Shown: positions 34,415 through 43,753 of the stretch, in pieces
How positions within the stretch are numbered: the first letter of the stretch is position 1
Layout: every line of letters starts with the position of its first letter
Source of the DNA: Armillaria gallica
Lineage: Eukaryota; Basidiomycota; Agaricomycetes; Agaricales; Physalacriaceae
Assembly: GCA_037576215.1 (NCBI GenBank)
Contig: JBANDB010000001.1
Span: 5,518,001 to 5,582,000, forward strand
Reading direction: 5' to 3'
Length of the DNA: 64,000 bases
Notes under the pieces: model-generated
Seen by the model: the letters and a program-made list of their open reading frames with translations, nothing else
Told to the model about the DNA's origin: nothing
Database searches by the model: none
Made by a program: the position numbers and the translations under genes

Positions 34415-37005
34415 ATGGCCGACCCTACCGACCCTGCCGAGCTCGCGAAGGCCCAAGCTCAAGACATGTACAATGCCGCGGCCGTTGCGATTGAAGATTT
34501 GTTGGATGATTTTCCCAATCCAACTTGGGATTCTGCAAAGATGGATACTTGGCTTATCGACGCCGTTAGCCACTTGACGACTTGCGAGAAATACTGGTCG
34601 CCGGCGGGAGTCACTAGCAAGGCTTGGTACAAACTGGAGTACAGTTTGATAACGCGAGTGCCCGACCTTTCCATGGATTTGGTGGCTTTCGCGCGTTCTG
34701 AGTTTAATGAATTGGTCGAACGGGCGGTGCGTGTGCTACTCAGTGCTTCCTTTTCTTTCTTAACCAGTCCTCTTTTTAGCTCGATTATGAACTTGACGTC
34801 GTGCCATTGCCTGCTTGTCGTTCGGCGTCTAAGCGTTCCAAGGCAACTGCCTCGCCTTCTCATACGCGTCAAACTGCAGCAACGACTAATTCACGGGCTG
34901 TAACGCCGGCTCCTTTGCCTGCACCTTTGAAAACTATGACTCCCGTACCGCAGCCTCCGAAATCGACAACGCCTGTTCCTCAGAAGGAGAAGACACCGGC
35001 GCCTGTTACTCCTCAACGAGCGGTACTGCAACGTGTTCCAAATCTTGCTGGCTCTGTACCTCGGCTCAATCTTTTAGCTGCTACTCCTGCGGCTGATACG
35101 TCGTCGTCCAATGTTCGAACTTCGGACTCTTCACGCGTCAACATTGCCAAACCTCCATTGCCTAAATTTACGGCTCCGTCGTCTACGCAGCAGCCTGGCC
35201 CGTCTTCCATGACTCAAAGAAAGGTGACGCCTTTCGACAAGCCCAGGGCTGTCAGTAATTCCGGGTGAGTTAACGTGACCTGTCAATTCTTCGGCTAACG
35301 ATTTTCTTCCTCTTTTAGTCCTTCCGACTTTACCGAGGTTTTTCAGAAGGATTGGTCCTCTCCTTTGCACAGCAGACCGGCTCAGCAACTCAAGACTGTG
35401 TCATCAGTCAATGCTACTCGTTCTGGGGCGTCCAGTCCAACTCCTTCTCATGCACTTGCCGTTGATGGTAGGTACTTCTGTCCTTTCTGGTTGATTACCG
35501 TACTGACTTGTTAATTTTCAGCCGCGGCTCATCCTAACATCATTCGAGGTCCCGATCCCAATCTGCAAGGCGAAGGTACTTCTTCTGCTGTGCTTCATGG
35601 TCGCGAGTCCTTATTCCTGCCGGGTACAGATGACGAACTGGAGCAGATTCAAGAGGACTTAGTGGAGACCGGGCGTGTCGACGAGGAAGTTGCCGGTACT
35701 GACGGCGAGGATGGAAATATTGCGACGGGTACTACGATGGATGTAGATGATGAGGAAGGGGCCGCTTCTGATGAGGACTCGAGTCCTATCCCTATGCTGG
35801 CTTGTCGTCTTCGAAAACCCCGAATTGAGTTCGTATTTGACGAAGTCACTGGTGATCTCCTCGAATCTCATCCAACTATCTTCCTTTCTAGGCCGACCGT
35901 CCCTTCGCAAAGTCCTGACCTCAGACGTTCTGCCCGGTCACGTACTTCCCCTGTCAATACTACTGCCGCCTATCTTCAAGCAGTCCCCGGTTCCAAGTCT
36001 GACGCCGCGAAGAAGAAGAAGAAGAACTTGAAGGGTAAAGACCCGGCTTCAGGGACTAAGGCGCCTCGTAAACATGCGAGGACTGATGACGACGATACAC
36101 AAGTGAAGGACAAACCGGCTCCCAAAAAGCTGAAGTTAAAAGAGACCATTGTCGTTGACGAGGACGAACGTTAGTTCTCTTTTTCTATTTGTATTATCCT
36201 TCCTTAGTTCCTTGTCTTAGCTGCCGTAGCTACCAAAGTCGTTCGTAAACGTGGCCCTGGGCCTTCCAAACCGCCACCCGTTACTTTGGGTGTGAGTGGT
36301 GGAGGTTTTGGTGAAAAAGTCCCTTCCTCGGCGAAGGCGGTAAGGAACGGAGTCAAAACTATCGGCGTACTCGTTGTCGAAAGTGATTTTGGCGACTTCG
36401 TGGAGGTGGACAAGAGTTACTGGAGTAAGGCAGTCGCGCCTTTCGTTGGGGAGCGAGTAAGTGTCCTTTTTCGTTGTGTTTAATCGTTCTGGTTCCCTGA
36501 CTGGGCTTTGACAGTATGCCACTGCCTGCGACCATTGCCGACGCCTTGGAACGCAGTGCCGAAAACTCCTCACGCACACAGTCAAATGCGTGCATTGCCA
36601 CTACTCCAAGCTCCCCTGCAAGGTTAACGGGGTTGCCGCGCTGAATCCTGTTGAGCATTATCGTCCCAAGGGCTATGGTACATTCTCCTTCCTTTCTTGT
36701 TTCGTTGCGCTGACTTTTCTTCTTTTGTAGACGCAGTCAACACTTTTGAGAGCGCTCTCAACGCCATCGAGGCTAACAATACCGCTGTTTCCTTGATCAC
36801 GCAGCAGTACCTGGCCGGCCTTAGCATTGTTGCACACACCGACAGTATTCGTGCTCAACTATTCCATCTTCGTGGCTGTCTGGCTCCTGTTGAAGATGAG
36901 GAGGCTGGAGAAGATGGCGAGGATGACGATGACGGTGGTGAGGCTCCAGAGGGTGTCGCTGAAGGCGTCGCCGGTCCATCCAAGTCGAAGAAGCGGTCAC
37001 GTTGA
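34415..37005 (+). CDS. retrotransposon antisense gene 1: Zn2Cys6-like cluster protein
   Basis: Seven exons: 34415-34726, 34780-35264, 35319-35467, 35522-36169, 36221-36456, 36515-36677 and 36731-37005. All introns are GT..AG and 50-58 nt long. The joined frame is 2,268 nt (755 residues) without stops. The N-terminus is helical (TDPAELAKAQAQDMYNAAAV). Then follow a Pro/Thr/Ser-rich region, an acidic region, and a basic stretch (KKKKKNLKGK). Exon 6 carries six cysteines spaced C-x2-C-x6-C-x9-C-x2-C-x6-C, beginning CDHCRRLGTQC. This fits the fungal Zn(II)2Cys6 consensus, although it lies in the C-terminal third. The tail is acidic and ends in KSKKRSR. The gene runs opposite to gag-pol, between pol and the 3' LTR. 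Function is unknown. Nucleic-acid binding or regulation of the element is inference. Confidence 0.88.
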
Positions 37006-37922
37006 TTTACGGGAATTGGGGTCTTCGGTCGTCTGTCGACATTATCTCTTGGGAGTATGCCTCGAAATATTTTGAACGTTTTATATACAGACTTGTATCG
37101 TGCACCTTCAGGCAATATTTTAACATAGTGTTGAATGCCGCCCCAAAGAGGGTTCAAAATAAATAAATCGTATTTTCTTGCAATTTTTGTGTGATTTATT
37201 GGATTTTTGAGTGAATTTTCGGTGAATTTGGACTTAGAGAAATTTCAGCGGCTGGGGCTCACGTGCTAGGATTCACGTGATCGTCCACCTTGGGCTGTTT
37301 CTTGAAATAATTTTTCCAAGTCCGAATTGCCGTGAAATTGAAATGGTAAGGAATGTGGATGGCCGTGGCTCTGAGCCGTTGGCCTTTGGTTTCGTCGTGC
37401 TTCACGTTACTGGTCATGAGTTTTCGTTACTGAGGTATGATTTTGGTGATATCTCCATCGTGTGTAGTCCAATTGACGTTGGAGCATGGTATTTTTGTCG
37501 TTTAGGAATGATATTTTCGTAGTTTTTCGTGGAGTATTTTGTAGATTGAAGGGTCATTTCTTTCATGATTTCATTACTTTTTGCGCGAAAATGTCGTGTT
37601 GAAAAGAATGCATGTTTTCGTCCTATGAACAACATGGGGACCATGTCTCTCCCCCCTAAACTTTTTAAATCTTTGCCGGCCTTGGCTGACAAGATTTGAA
37701 CCGAGGTTCGAAGACTTGTAATTTGAAAGTGAATGCCGCTGAGTTTTGAAAGTTGCAAACATGCGGTTGGATTCCGTGCTGCGTTCCGTCGAGCATATGA
37801 TCCAAGCCCGATAGGAATTTTCACGTAAATGCGATGAGGTGAGTTGTTCTTTAAGTTTTCATATAAAGGGAACGTTTTCTCGTCGTTGTGTCCTCAGAAT
37901 CATCGCATTTCACTGAATCGCC
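37006..37922. other. spacer between the two antisense genes
   Basis: Contains the 18-nt block at 37228-37245 also found at 34070-34087, the second polypurine-tract copy at 37650-37665, and presumably the promoter of antisense gene 2. No gene is supported here. The minus-strand open frame at 37414-37824 has no known motif. Confidence 0.5.
37650..37665 (-). promoter_or_regulatory. second (internal) copy of the polypurine tract
   Basis: The same 16 bases as at 33780-33795, in the same orientation relative to the element. It could act as a central polypurine tract. Confidence 0.55.
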
Positions 37923-39850
37923 ATGTCTACTTCTGCTGCTCAAACTATTCCATCTCTCATCTCCCTTGTCAAGCGTGCTGACGCCGTCTTGCAAGCCCCC
38001 CTCGAGCCTAACGCGCAATTATTGCGTCGCACCACCTACTTTGACGAGGTGGCACACGTCAAGGTAAATTGCCGTGCTCCTGTGCGGGTTTTCGTGCTTT
38101 AATTGACGTTGAATAGTGCCAGGTCGAAGCGTACTATCCATCCGCTCTCAAGGAAGAATTCTTTAAGACGTTCGAAGCTGTCGTCGATGGCTGCGTCTCT
38201 AAGTTCAACTTCCGTGAGACTTGGGACACTATGCTCAAGATCGAGTCTGACCGTCTCAAGTTTTCTGTCGGTGGAAGGTACTCCATCTCCGGCAACCAAA
38301 TCTTGGACGCTTTGGAGGTTCTTCCTCCCTTGCGTTACCGTATCGACGACGATATCCAGATGTCTTCTGCTCTGTTCACTCCCAATGTCGCTCCTTCCAA
38401 GGAAGTTCAGACCGCGCCTTTGTCTTCGGACGCCGCGTCTGCTTCTGCCTCTCAGGGTGCCGACTTGGTATTGGAGGAGGAAACTCCTGCTAGGGAAACT
38501 CGTGCCGTGTCTCCTACGGTCTCTTCTGCAGATTGGGTGGTACGTGCTTCGAATCAATTATAACCGTAGCATCACGTTAATTTGACTTGGTATGATCTAG
38601 ATGCCATCTCCGGTTGTCGCTCCTTCCGGTGCCTTCATTGAGCAGTTTGCCGAAAAAGAAGGTACCCTCAAGGACGCCGTTCAGATTGGCGAGAAGATCA
38701 CCGATCTGTATTGCCGCTCTTTCAACAAGGCTGACCTCCAGTACGGCAATACTTTCTGCGCCTATTGCTCGGGCACTCCTAGTCATCCCGCTCATCGATG
38801 TCCTGCTCGCTCTGCCAAGGTACGTTTTCTCTTTAAATCCACGTTTTCTTTTCGTATTGATGTAGATCTAAGGCTGTTCGTCCTTGCGGGCCTTGCATTC
38901 TGGAGGGCTCCGAGTGTACTTTTGCCGGGCTGTCTTCGATCTGCCACGCTTGCCACAAATCCGTGACTCGCCGCTGCATTGGAGGTCTTCCCGACCGACA
39001 AATTCTCTTGATGCCGTTCAAGGATCCTCATCCGGAGAACGATAAAAATATCCTCGACATTATTGATGAGCTCATCGATGCTGATCCTTATGGCGCTAGT
39101 AAGTTCTTGTCTTCCGCGTTTCTGGTCTGCGGTTACTAATTCCATGCGTTTACAGCTCCTTCGCCCGACATTAGTGATGATCCTCATACGGAAGCCATCG
39201 TTCACAACGCGGCAGAGTTCGTTGGGGCGAACTATCAACAGTTCACTCCTCAGGGCGAGTCTATAGCCTCGTTGGTGAAGACGAAGGACTCTTTCTACCA
39301 TCAGTTGGAGTCCAACACCCGCGATCTCTATTTGCACCTGAAGATTCGTCACGTCCTCGTCCAGCATTACCGTCTTGTCGCGGTTAAACTCGATGAGACG
39401 CGTGCTCAAGAGGAAGCGGAGGCTAGTACTGCGGCCAAGATGTGGACCGACAATCATGCTACGTCTTCTCGCAAAACCTATGTTCCTTGGTGGCGGAATA
39501 AGCATCAGCGTTCGGGTCGTGGCCACGGTAAGAAGAACCATTCGAAGAACAAGGGCAAGAAGGATGATCGGAAGGGTAAAGGTAAAGCTGAGGCTGCCCA
39601 GTACATTAAGGAATGTGCTGGGTGGAGTTGCGACCATAATAACTGCGATTCTAACATGGAGACTCCAGACCCTGTCCCAGCTCTTTGTACTTGCCGTGGT
39701 TGGGGCCATTGTGGTGAAGCTAACTGTCCTTCTAAAGGCAGCTGGACTCCGCCTCCCCAGGCATCCATCGAGTACCAGGACGGTGTCCCCGGTAACTATG
39801 GAGGAAACTGGCAGAGCAAGGCGGGCTCCAGTCGTCGTGGTCGTTACTAG
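37923..39850 (+). CDS. retrotransposon antisense gene 2: Zn2Cys6-like and Cys-rich protein
   Basis: Five exons: 37923-38063, 38117-38539, 38601-38819, 38873-39098 and 39156-39850. All introns are GT..AG and 53-61 nt long. The last intron carries a textbook branch site (ACTAAT). The joined frame is 1,704 nt (567 residues). The N-terminus is helical. Exon 3 has a zinc-binding-like FCAYC...HPAHRC. Exon 4 has C-x2-C-x6-C-x8-C-x2-C-x7-C (starting CGPCILEGSEC), again within the Zn(II)2Cys6 range. Exon 5 has helices, a Lys/Gly-rich basic stretch (GRGHGKKNHSKNKGKKDD), a further Cys cluster (CTCRGWGHC), and an RRGRY tail. The gene converges with pol, about 200 bp apart. It resembles gene 1 in layout, so the two may be ancient duplicates. 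Confidence 0.88.
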
Positions 39851-39930
39851 AGTTGCCATGGTCGCCTAGGTGGTTGTATTCAATTCGTACGGACAATTTC
39901 GCAGGGGTATATTTTGAAAGAGTGTCGGGG

Positions 39931-39952
39931 GACCGGTATGGATATACCGGTC
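39931..39952. terminator. hairpin between convergent pol and antisense gene 2
   Basis: GACCGGTAT, a 4-nt loop, then ATACCGGTC: a perfect 9-bp stem in the 198-bp gap between the two stop codons. It may mark a 3'-end or pausing signal for one or both transcripts. This is inference. Confidence 0.35.
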
Positions 39953-40048
39953 AGAATAATTAGCTATGAATGAATGTGTAGGGGCTCCAAAATGGAGCCC
40001 AATTATTTATATAAAATTTTTGGTTTTCGCCAATGTCTTGAGTGAAAA

Positions 40049-43000
40049 TCAAGCAAGTTCTGCTTCATTATGCGCTCCTTCTAGATCTGGGAGGTCGTCG
40101 AGCGTACCATCATCTGATGACGCAAAGAGATCATTGATCCGCGCGGGTGGCACGTCAATGATCGCATTGATATCCGGTACGTCAATCTTCTTCCTGGCAA
40201 AGTACGGCAATAGCCTAAACGCGGCAACTGGTCTTGCGAAGGTCGAACCGTCTAACTCACAAAGGAGATATGCACCGCCTTTATTTCTCCCCAAGATCAC
40301 TAAGGGGCCCAAATATCTGGCGCGCATTTTACGATTTAGAGCCTTCTCTATCTGTGTGTTGCGCATCAAAACTAAATCTCCCTTCTGGAAGTTGAAGTCT
40401 CTGATAGAGTATTCGTGGTCCTTCTCGAATTTAACTGCGGCATTTCTTCTAGCTTCGTAGACTTTAGACCTCAAACGCTCGAGATCTTGAGAACGTTTTT
40501 GAAGACTAATGGCTCTACGTGCAATTAATGACGTGGTACTGATGATATTGTCTGGTGGCGGCATCAGCCATGTAGATTCAACTATGTCCATTGGAAGAAG
40601 GGGCTCCGTCCCGGTTGCGGCAAAATACGGTGAACAACCCATGCGTCTTCTGATCGTTATTCGGTCTGCCCAAAATACGGAATAGGTGTTTTGACTCCAC
40701 TTCTTTTGATCACCATCAGACGCCTTAAACAGTCCTTGACGGACGTCGAAGTGTGGTCTTTCGGCAATTCCATTGGCTCTGGAGTTATAACCGGAGATAC
40801 GAATGTGATTGATATGGTACTTCTTGCTCAAATAATTGATTGCGGCAACAAAGGCGGATCCGTTGTCGGTAACGATCTTGACTAAAGATCCCCAACGGCA
40901 TAAGATATCCTCGAAAATCCATTCTCCTAATGTTCGTGCTGTTTCTTTGCGCAAGCAACGAAATTCTGGATAATGACTGAGCGAACATCTGCCTTGGACG
41001 ATGTAATGGTATTGTCCCGAAACTGGCATGATCATGGTGTCCATATACATTTTGGAAAACAAAGGAGCGGGAAGAGCGATGGTAGGCGGGATATAGATTT
41101 GTCGGGTTTGACGGATTTGGCATAGATGACACGTCCTTACGAACCAGGAAATATCATACTTCATATCCGGCCACCAATAACGTTCCTTGATTAGTGCGTG
41201 CGTCGCATAGAAGCCCTTGTGAGCAACGTCATCGTGACAAGACGTCATCACTTGAATGCGACGTTCGGGGAACAAGACGAGCTGATGTCGCCCATCTACG
41301 TTTTTGCGCCATAGCTTTCCCTGTCTCTCGAAGAAATGAACGGCATATTTCATGAATTTCGCATATGCAATATCGTCGAATCCTGCAGGTCTCTTGAGGT
41401 ATAGATGCCACAGCAATAGGTGCGTTAGCCGTTCATCTAAACGTTGTTGCTTTGTGGTACGAGGAACTTCTGAGTAAGGAATGATTTTCGTGGAGTCTAC
41501 GGCAACTTCTTGTTGTAGAACTTGAATTAACTTGATTGGCGAATTAATCGTAGGTGAAGTTGAATTAATAAAATGCATAAGCCCGTAATGAGTGTGTAAG
41601 AAGTCTTCCATGCCGTCTTCGGGCGGAGGAGGGTCTCCTAGTTGGGGTGGGCGTCGCGATAATCCATCTGGACCATGCTTAGAGCCTGGTACATGGACTA
41701 GAACGAAATGAAAAGATAGAATGCCGATAATCCATCGGTTAACTGCTGCTGAGGGTGCGATATCAGGGTTCTTGAGCATTCCCTTGATAGCACTCGCGTC
41801 TACTTCAACAATAAACGTAGGAAGACCGATAAGATAAATTTTGCAATCTCCTAGAGCGCGGTAGAGTCCAAATATCTCTTTCTTGGCTTGAGAATATCCG
41901 CACTCGCGTTCGTTAAGAGTGATTGAACCGAATCTAGCGAAATATCGAATCTTTGGGTTGACGGGGTTGCACTGTGCTAGATAATATCCAACTGCGGCAG
42001 GTCCTGTATCAACGGCAAGTATAACAGCTCCGGTTGACGTGTAACTGAGCGGCCTTAATGCCGGGCTGACTCTAACTGCGTCTTTAAGATCTTCTTGTGC
42101 GGCAATCTCTGCTGATTCAAATTTGAAGGGAACGTCTTTTCTGAATAACTTGGTAATGGGTAGAGCTCGGGTTGCGAAATTATCGATGAATATTTGTAGG
42201 ACTCCGACGGTACCAATGAAGGCACGCGCGTCAGAGATGTCAATACAAGGTCCCCATCGAAGTATCGACGAGACAATACTTTCGAGAGGTAGTCGGCCAG
42301 AGTACGTGCATCTATGACCTAGCACGGTAATTTCGGCGCAACAAAGGTAGGCTTTCTTGCCTGAAAACGTGCCTCCACAATATTTCATGCGTTGGACAAT
42401 TCTGTTTAGGTTTTGGAAGTGTTCCCAAACAAAACGTCGAAGGCCGGTATTGAGAGGAATGGTTTCGTAGCCTCCTATAATTTCGTATCGAGTTTCTGGT
42501 CCCCGAACTGGAACGTCATCAATGTAAGGAATGGTGAACTCTGGGATTTCGGGTTGTAGAATGAAGGTAACGTCGTCATGGAATATTGGTACGGAATTGG
42601 TCCAACCCATGGGTAAAGTAACGAGTCGTAGTGCTCCATAAGGAGTCTGGAAGGTGGTAAGGTCGCGAGACGACTCTGCCAATAGATGTTCATCGTATCC
42701 AACGAATAAGTCTAGCATAGCGCCGCATGCACGACCTGCGAAATGTTCTGCGAGAGGGTCTGTTGCCGGTGGTAGTCCAGAATGAGCAATCGTAACTTCG
42801 TTCAATGGTTCTAGACTGTGAACTATGCGAAGACTTTTGCCATCTTTCTTTAAAACCGTAAACCATCTCGAGCGATAGGAAGAATTGGAAGGTTCATAAA
42901 CGCCTGCGTCAATCTTTGTTTTGATCATACGGCAAACTTCTGCGTAAATGCCTGGAGGTATAGGAATATTTCGTAGAACCCAAGGGGTGTGTTCGACGAC

Positions 43001-43750
43001 TGGAATATCGATTGGAGGGAAGAAATCTTTACGAAAACTGCCTCGTTCTGAATCCTCCCATGCGAATGCTTTCTCCTGAACCGTCATGAAGTGATGCATA
43101 AGCTTCATTTCTTCTGGCCAAAGAAAACCATCGTTATGGATGGAGTCGATGTACTCCTTGCGTTCTTGGGTATAACGTTCGGTGGGAATAAAAGGGGGCG
43201 GTGTTGGAGATAATGTAGGTATTTCGGCTAATGGGTCTCCTCGAATATTGCGAACGATACGGAATTTATCAGGCAAGGTTGCAAGTACGGGCTTCGTTTT
43301 CAAAGCTACCGGCTTGTACTTCTTGCCTGCGAAAACCGAGATTTTCTTAGAGAACCATGGCTCGTAGGATTGATCTCCAATAATATTAGAACCGTATAGA
43401 CGATACATGTAATCTCGGGGCTGGGAAACGAAACTGGAATCTGAGAAATCTTGAGGAATCTGAGTAGGAATAGAATATAACAGTAACAATTGTTCGCGGT
43501 CTGTTGGTAAAGAGAATTCGGCATATGGGGTGGAACTGTACACGGTTTCGGTCGACCATAGTGATTGTGTAAACGTAGTGGGTTGGATAGGGAATTTATT
43601 AGGGTCGCAAGCCGATAAATATTGGGTTGAAGCTTTTTCTGAGTCAAATTCGGAAGTGGACGCCGTGTAGGCAATAATTTTAGGTTCTTGATTCGCGTCT
43701 AATTCAATGACGAGGGCGATCTCCTCTATATCATCGTTGGGTTCTTCTAG
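40049..43750 (-). CDS. pol: Ty3/gypsy pol (reverse transcriptase, RNase H, integrase)
   Basis: The frame is open from the codon after the gag TGA (43750) to the stop at 40049: 69 codons to the GTG at 43543 and 1,164 more after it. It lacks an obvious AUG near its start, so it is probably made by readthrough. Counting from 43543, RT has LKKDGKSLRIV, MLDLFVGYDE and the active-site YIDDV near residue 340. RNase H has AVDTG, then ERECGYSQAKKE and VEVDAS. Integrase has the H-x-C-C zinc module ending CHLCQIR, and D, D, E at MDTM, TDNGSAF and GIAERP. A GPY-like module follows (RYLGPLVI...GAYLL). It ends in an acidic tail. No protease is in this frame. It precedes RT at the end of gag. All catalytic residues I looked for are present. 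Confidence 0.95.
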   Translation of the reverse strand, partial: LEEPNDDIEEIALVIELDANQEPKIIAYTASTSEFDSEKASTQYLSACDPNKFPIQPTTFTQSLWSTETVYSSTPYAEFSLPTDREQLLLLYSIPTQIPQDFSDSSFVSQPRDYMYRLYGSNIIGDQSYEPWFSKKISVFAGKKYKPVALKTKPVLATLPDKFRIVRNIRGDPLAEIPTLSPTPPPFIPTERYTQERKEYIDSIHNDGFLWPEEMKLMHHFMTVQEKAFAWEDSERGSFRKDFFPPIDIPVVEHTPWVLRNIPIPPGIYAEVCRMIKTKIDAGVYEPSNSSYRSRWFTVLKKDGKSLRIVHSLEPLNEVTIAHSGLPPATDPLAEHFAGRACGAMLDLFVGYDEHLLAESSRDLTTFQTPYGALRLVTLPMGWTNSVPIFHDDVTFILQPEIPEFTIPYIDDVPVRGPETRYEIIGGYETIPLNTGLRRFVWEHFQNLNRIVQRMKYCGGTFSGKKAYLCCAEITVLGHRCTYSGRLPLESIVSSILRWGPCIDISDARAFIGTVGVLQIFIDNFATRALPITKLFRKDVPFKFESAEIAAQEDLKDAVRVSPALRPLSYTSTGAVILAVDTGPAAVGYYLAQCNPVNPKIRYFARFGSITLNERECGYSQAKKEIFGLYRALGDCKIYLIGLPTFIVEVDASAIKGMLKNPDIAPSAAVNRWIIGILSFHFVLVHVPGSKHGPDGLSRRPPQLGDPPPPEDGMEDFLHTHYGLMHFINSTSPTINSPIKLIQVLQQEVAVDSTKIIPYSEVPRTTKQQRLDERLTHLLLWHLYLKRPAGFDDIAYAKFMKYAVHFFERQGKLWRKNVDGRHQLVLFPERRIQVMTSCHDDVAHKGFYATHALIKERYWWPDMKYDISWFVRTCHLCQIRQTRQIYIPPTIALPAPLFSKMYMDTMIMPVSGQYHYIVQGRCSLSHYPEFRCLRKETARTLGEWIFEDILCRWGSLVKIVTDNGSAFVAAINYLSKKYHINHIRISGYNSRANGIAERPHFDVRQGLFKASDGDQKKWSQNTYSVFWADRITIRRRMGCSPYFAATGTEPLLPMDIVESTWLMPPPDNIISTTSLIARRAISLQKRSQDLERLRSKVYEARRNAAVKFEKDHEYSIRDFNFQKGDLVLMRNTQIEKALNRKMRARYLGPLVILGRNKGGAYLLCELDGSTFARPVAAFRLLPYFARKKIDVPDINAIIDVPPARINDLFASSDDGTLDDLPDLEGAHNEAELA

Positions 43751-43753
43751 TCA
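43742..43753 (-). promoter_or_regulatory. putative stop-codon readthrough site (TGA CTA G)
   Basis: On the minus strand gag ends at TGA (43753-43751), directly followed by CTA GAA. Gag and pol are in the same frame, with no other stop between them. UGA-CUA is the short context known to allow readthrough in fungi and animals. Confidence 0.75.

Noticed and set aside
38792..39859. Long minus-strand open frame (355 codons) over antisense gene 2
   Set aside because: The plus-strand exon model joins perfectly with five exons and contains zinc-binding patterns. The minus frame has no motif and is a codon-bias shadow.
41229..41411. Small minus-strand frames inside pol and gag
   Set aside because: Alternative frames of the intact gag-pol sequence.
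43751..43753. Treating the gag TGA as an inactivating mutation
   Set aside because: It sits exactly between protease and RT, in the UGA-CUA context, with pol lacking its own start and no other stop anywhere in gag-pol. A programmed stop is the simpler reading, although a mutation is not excluded.
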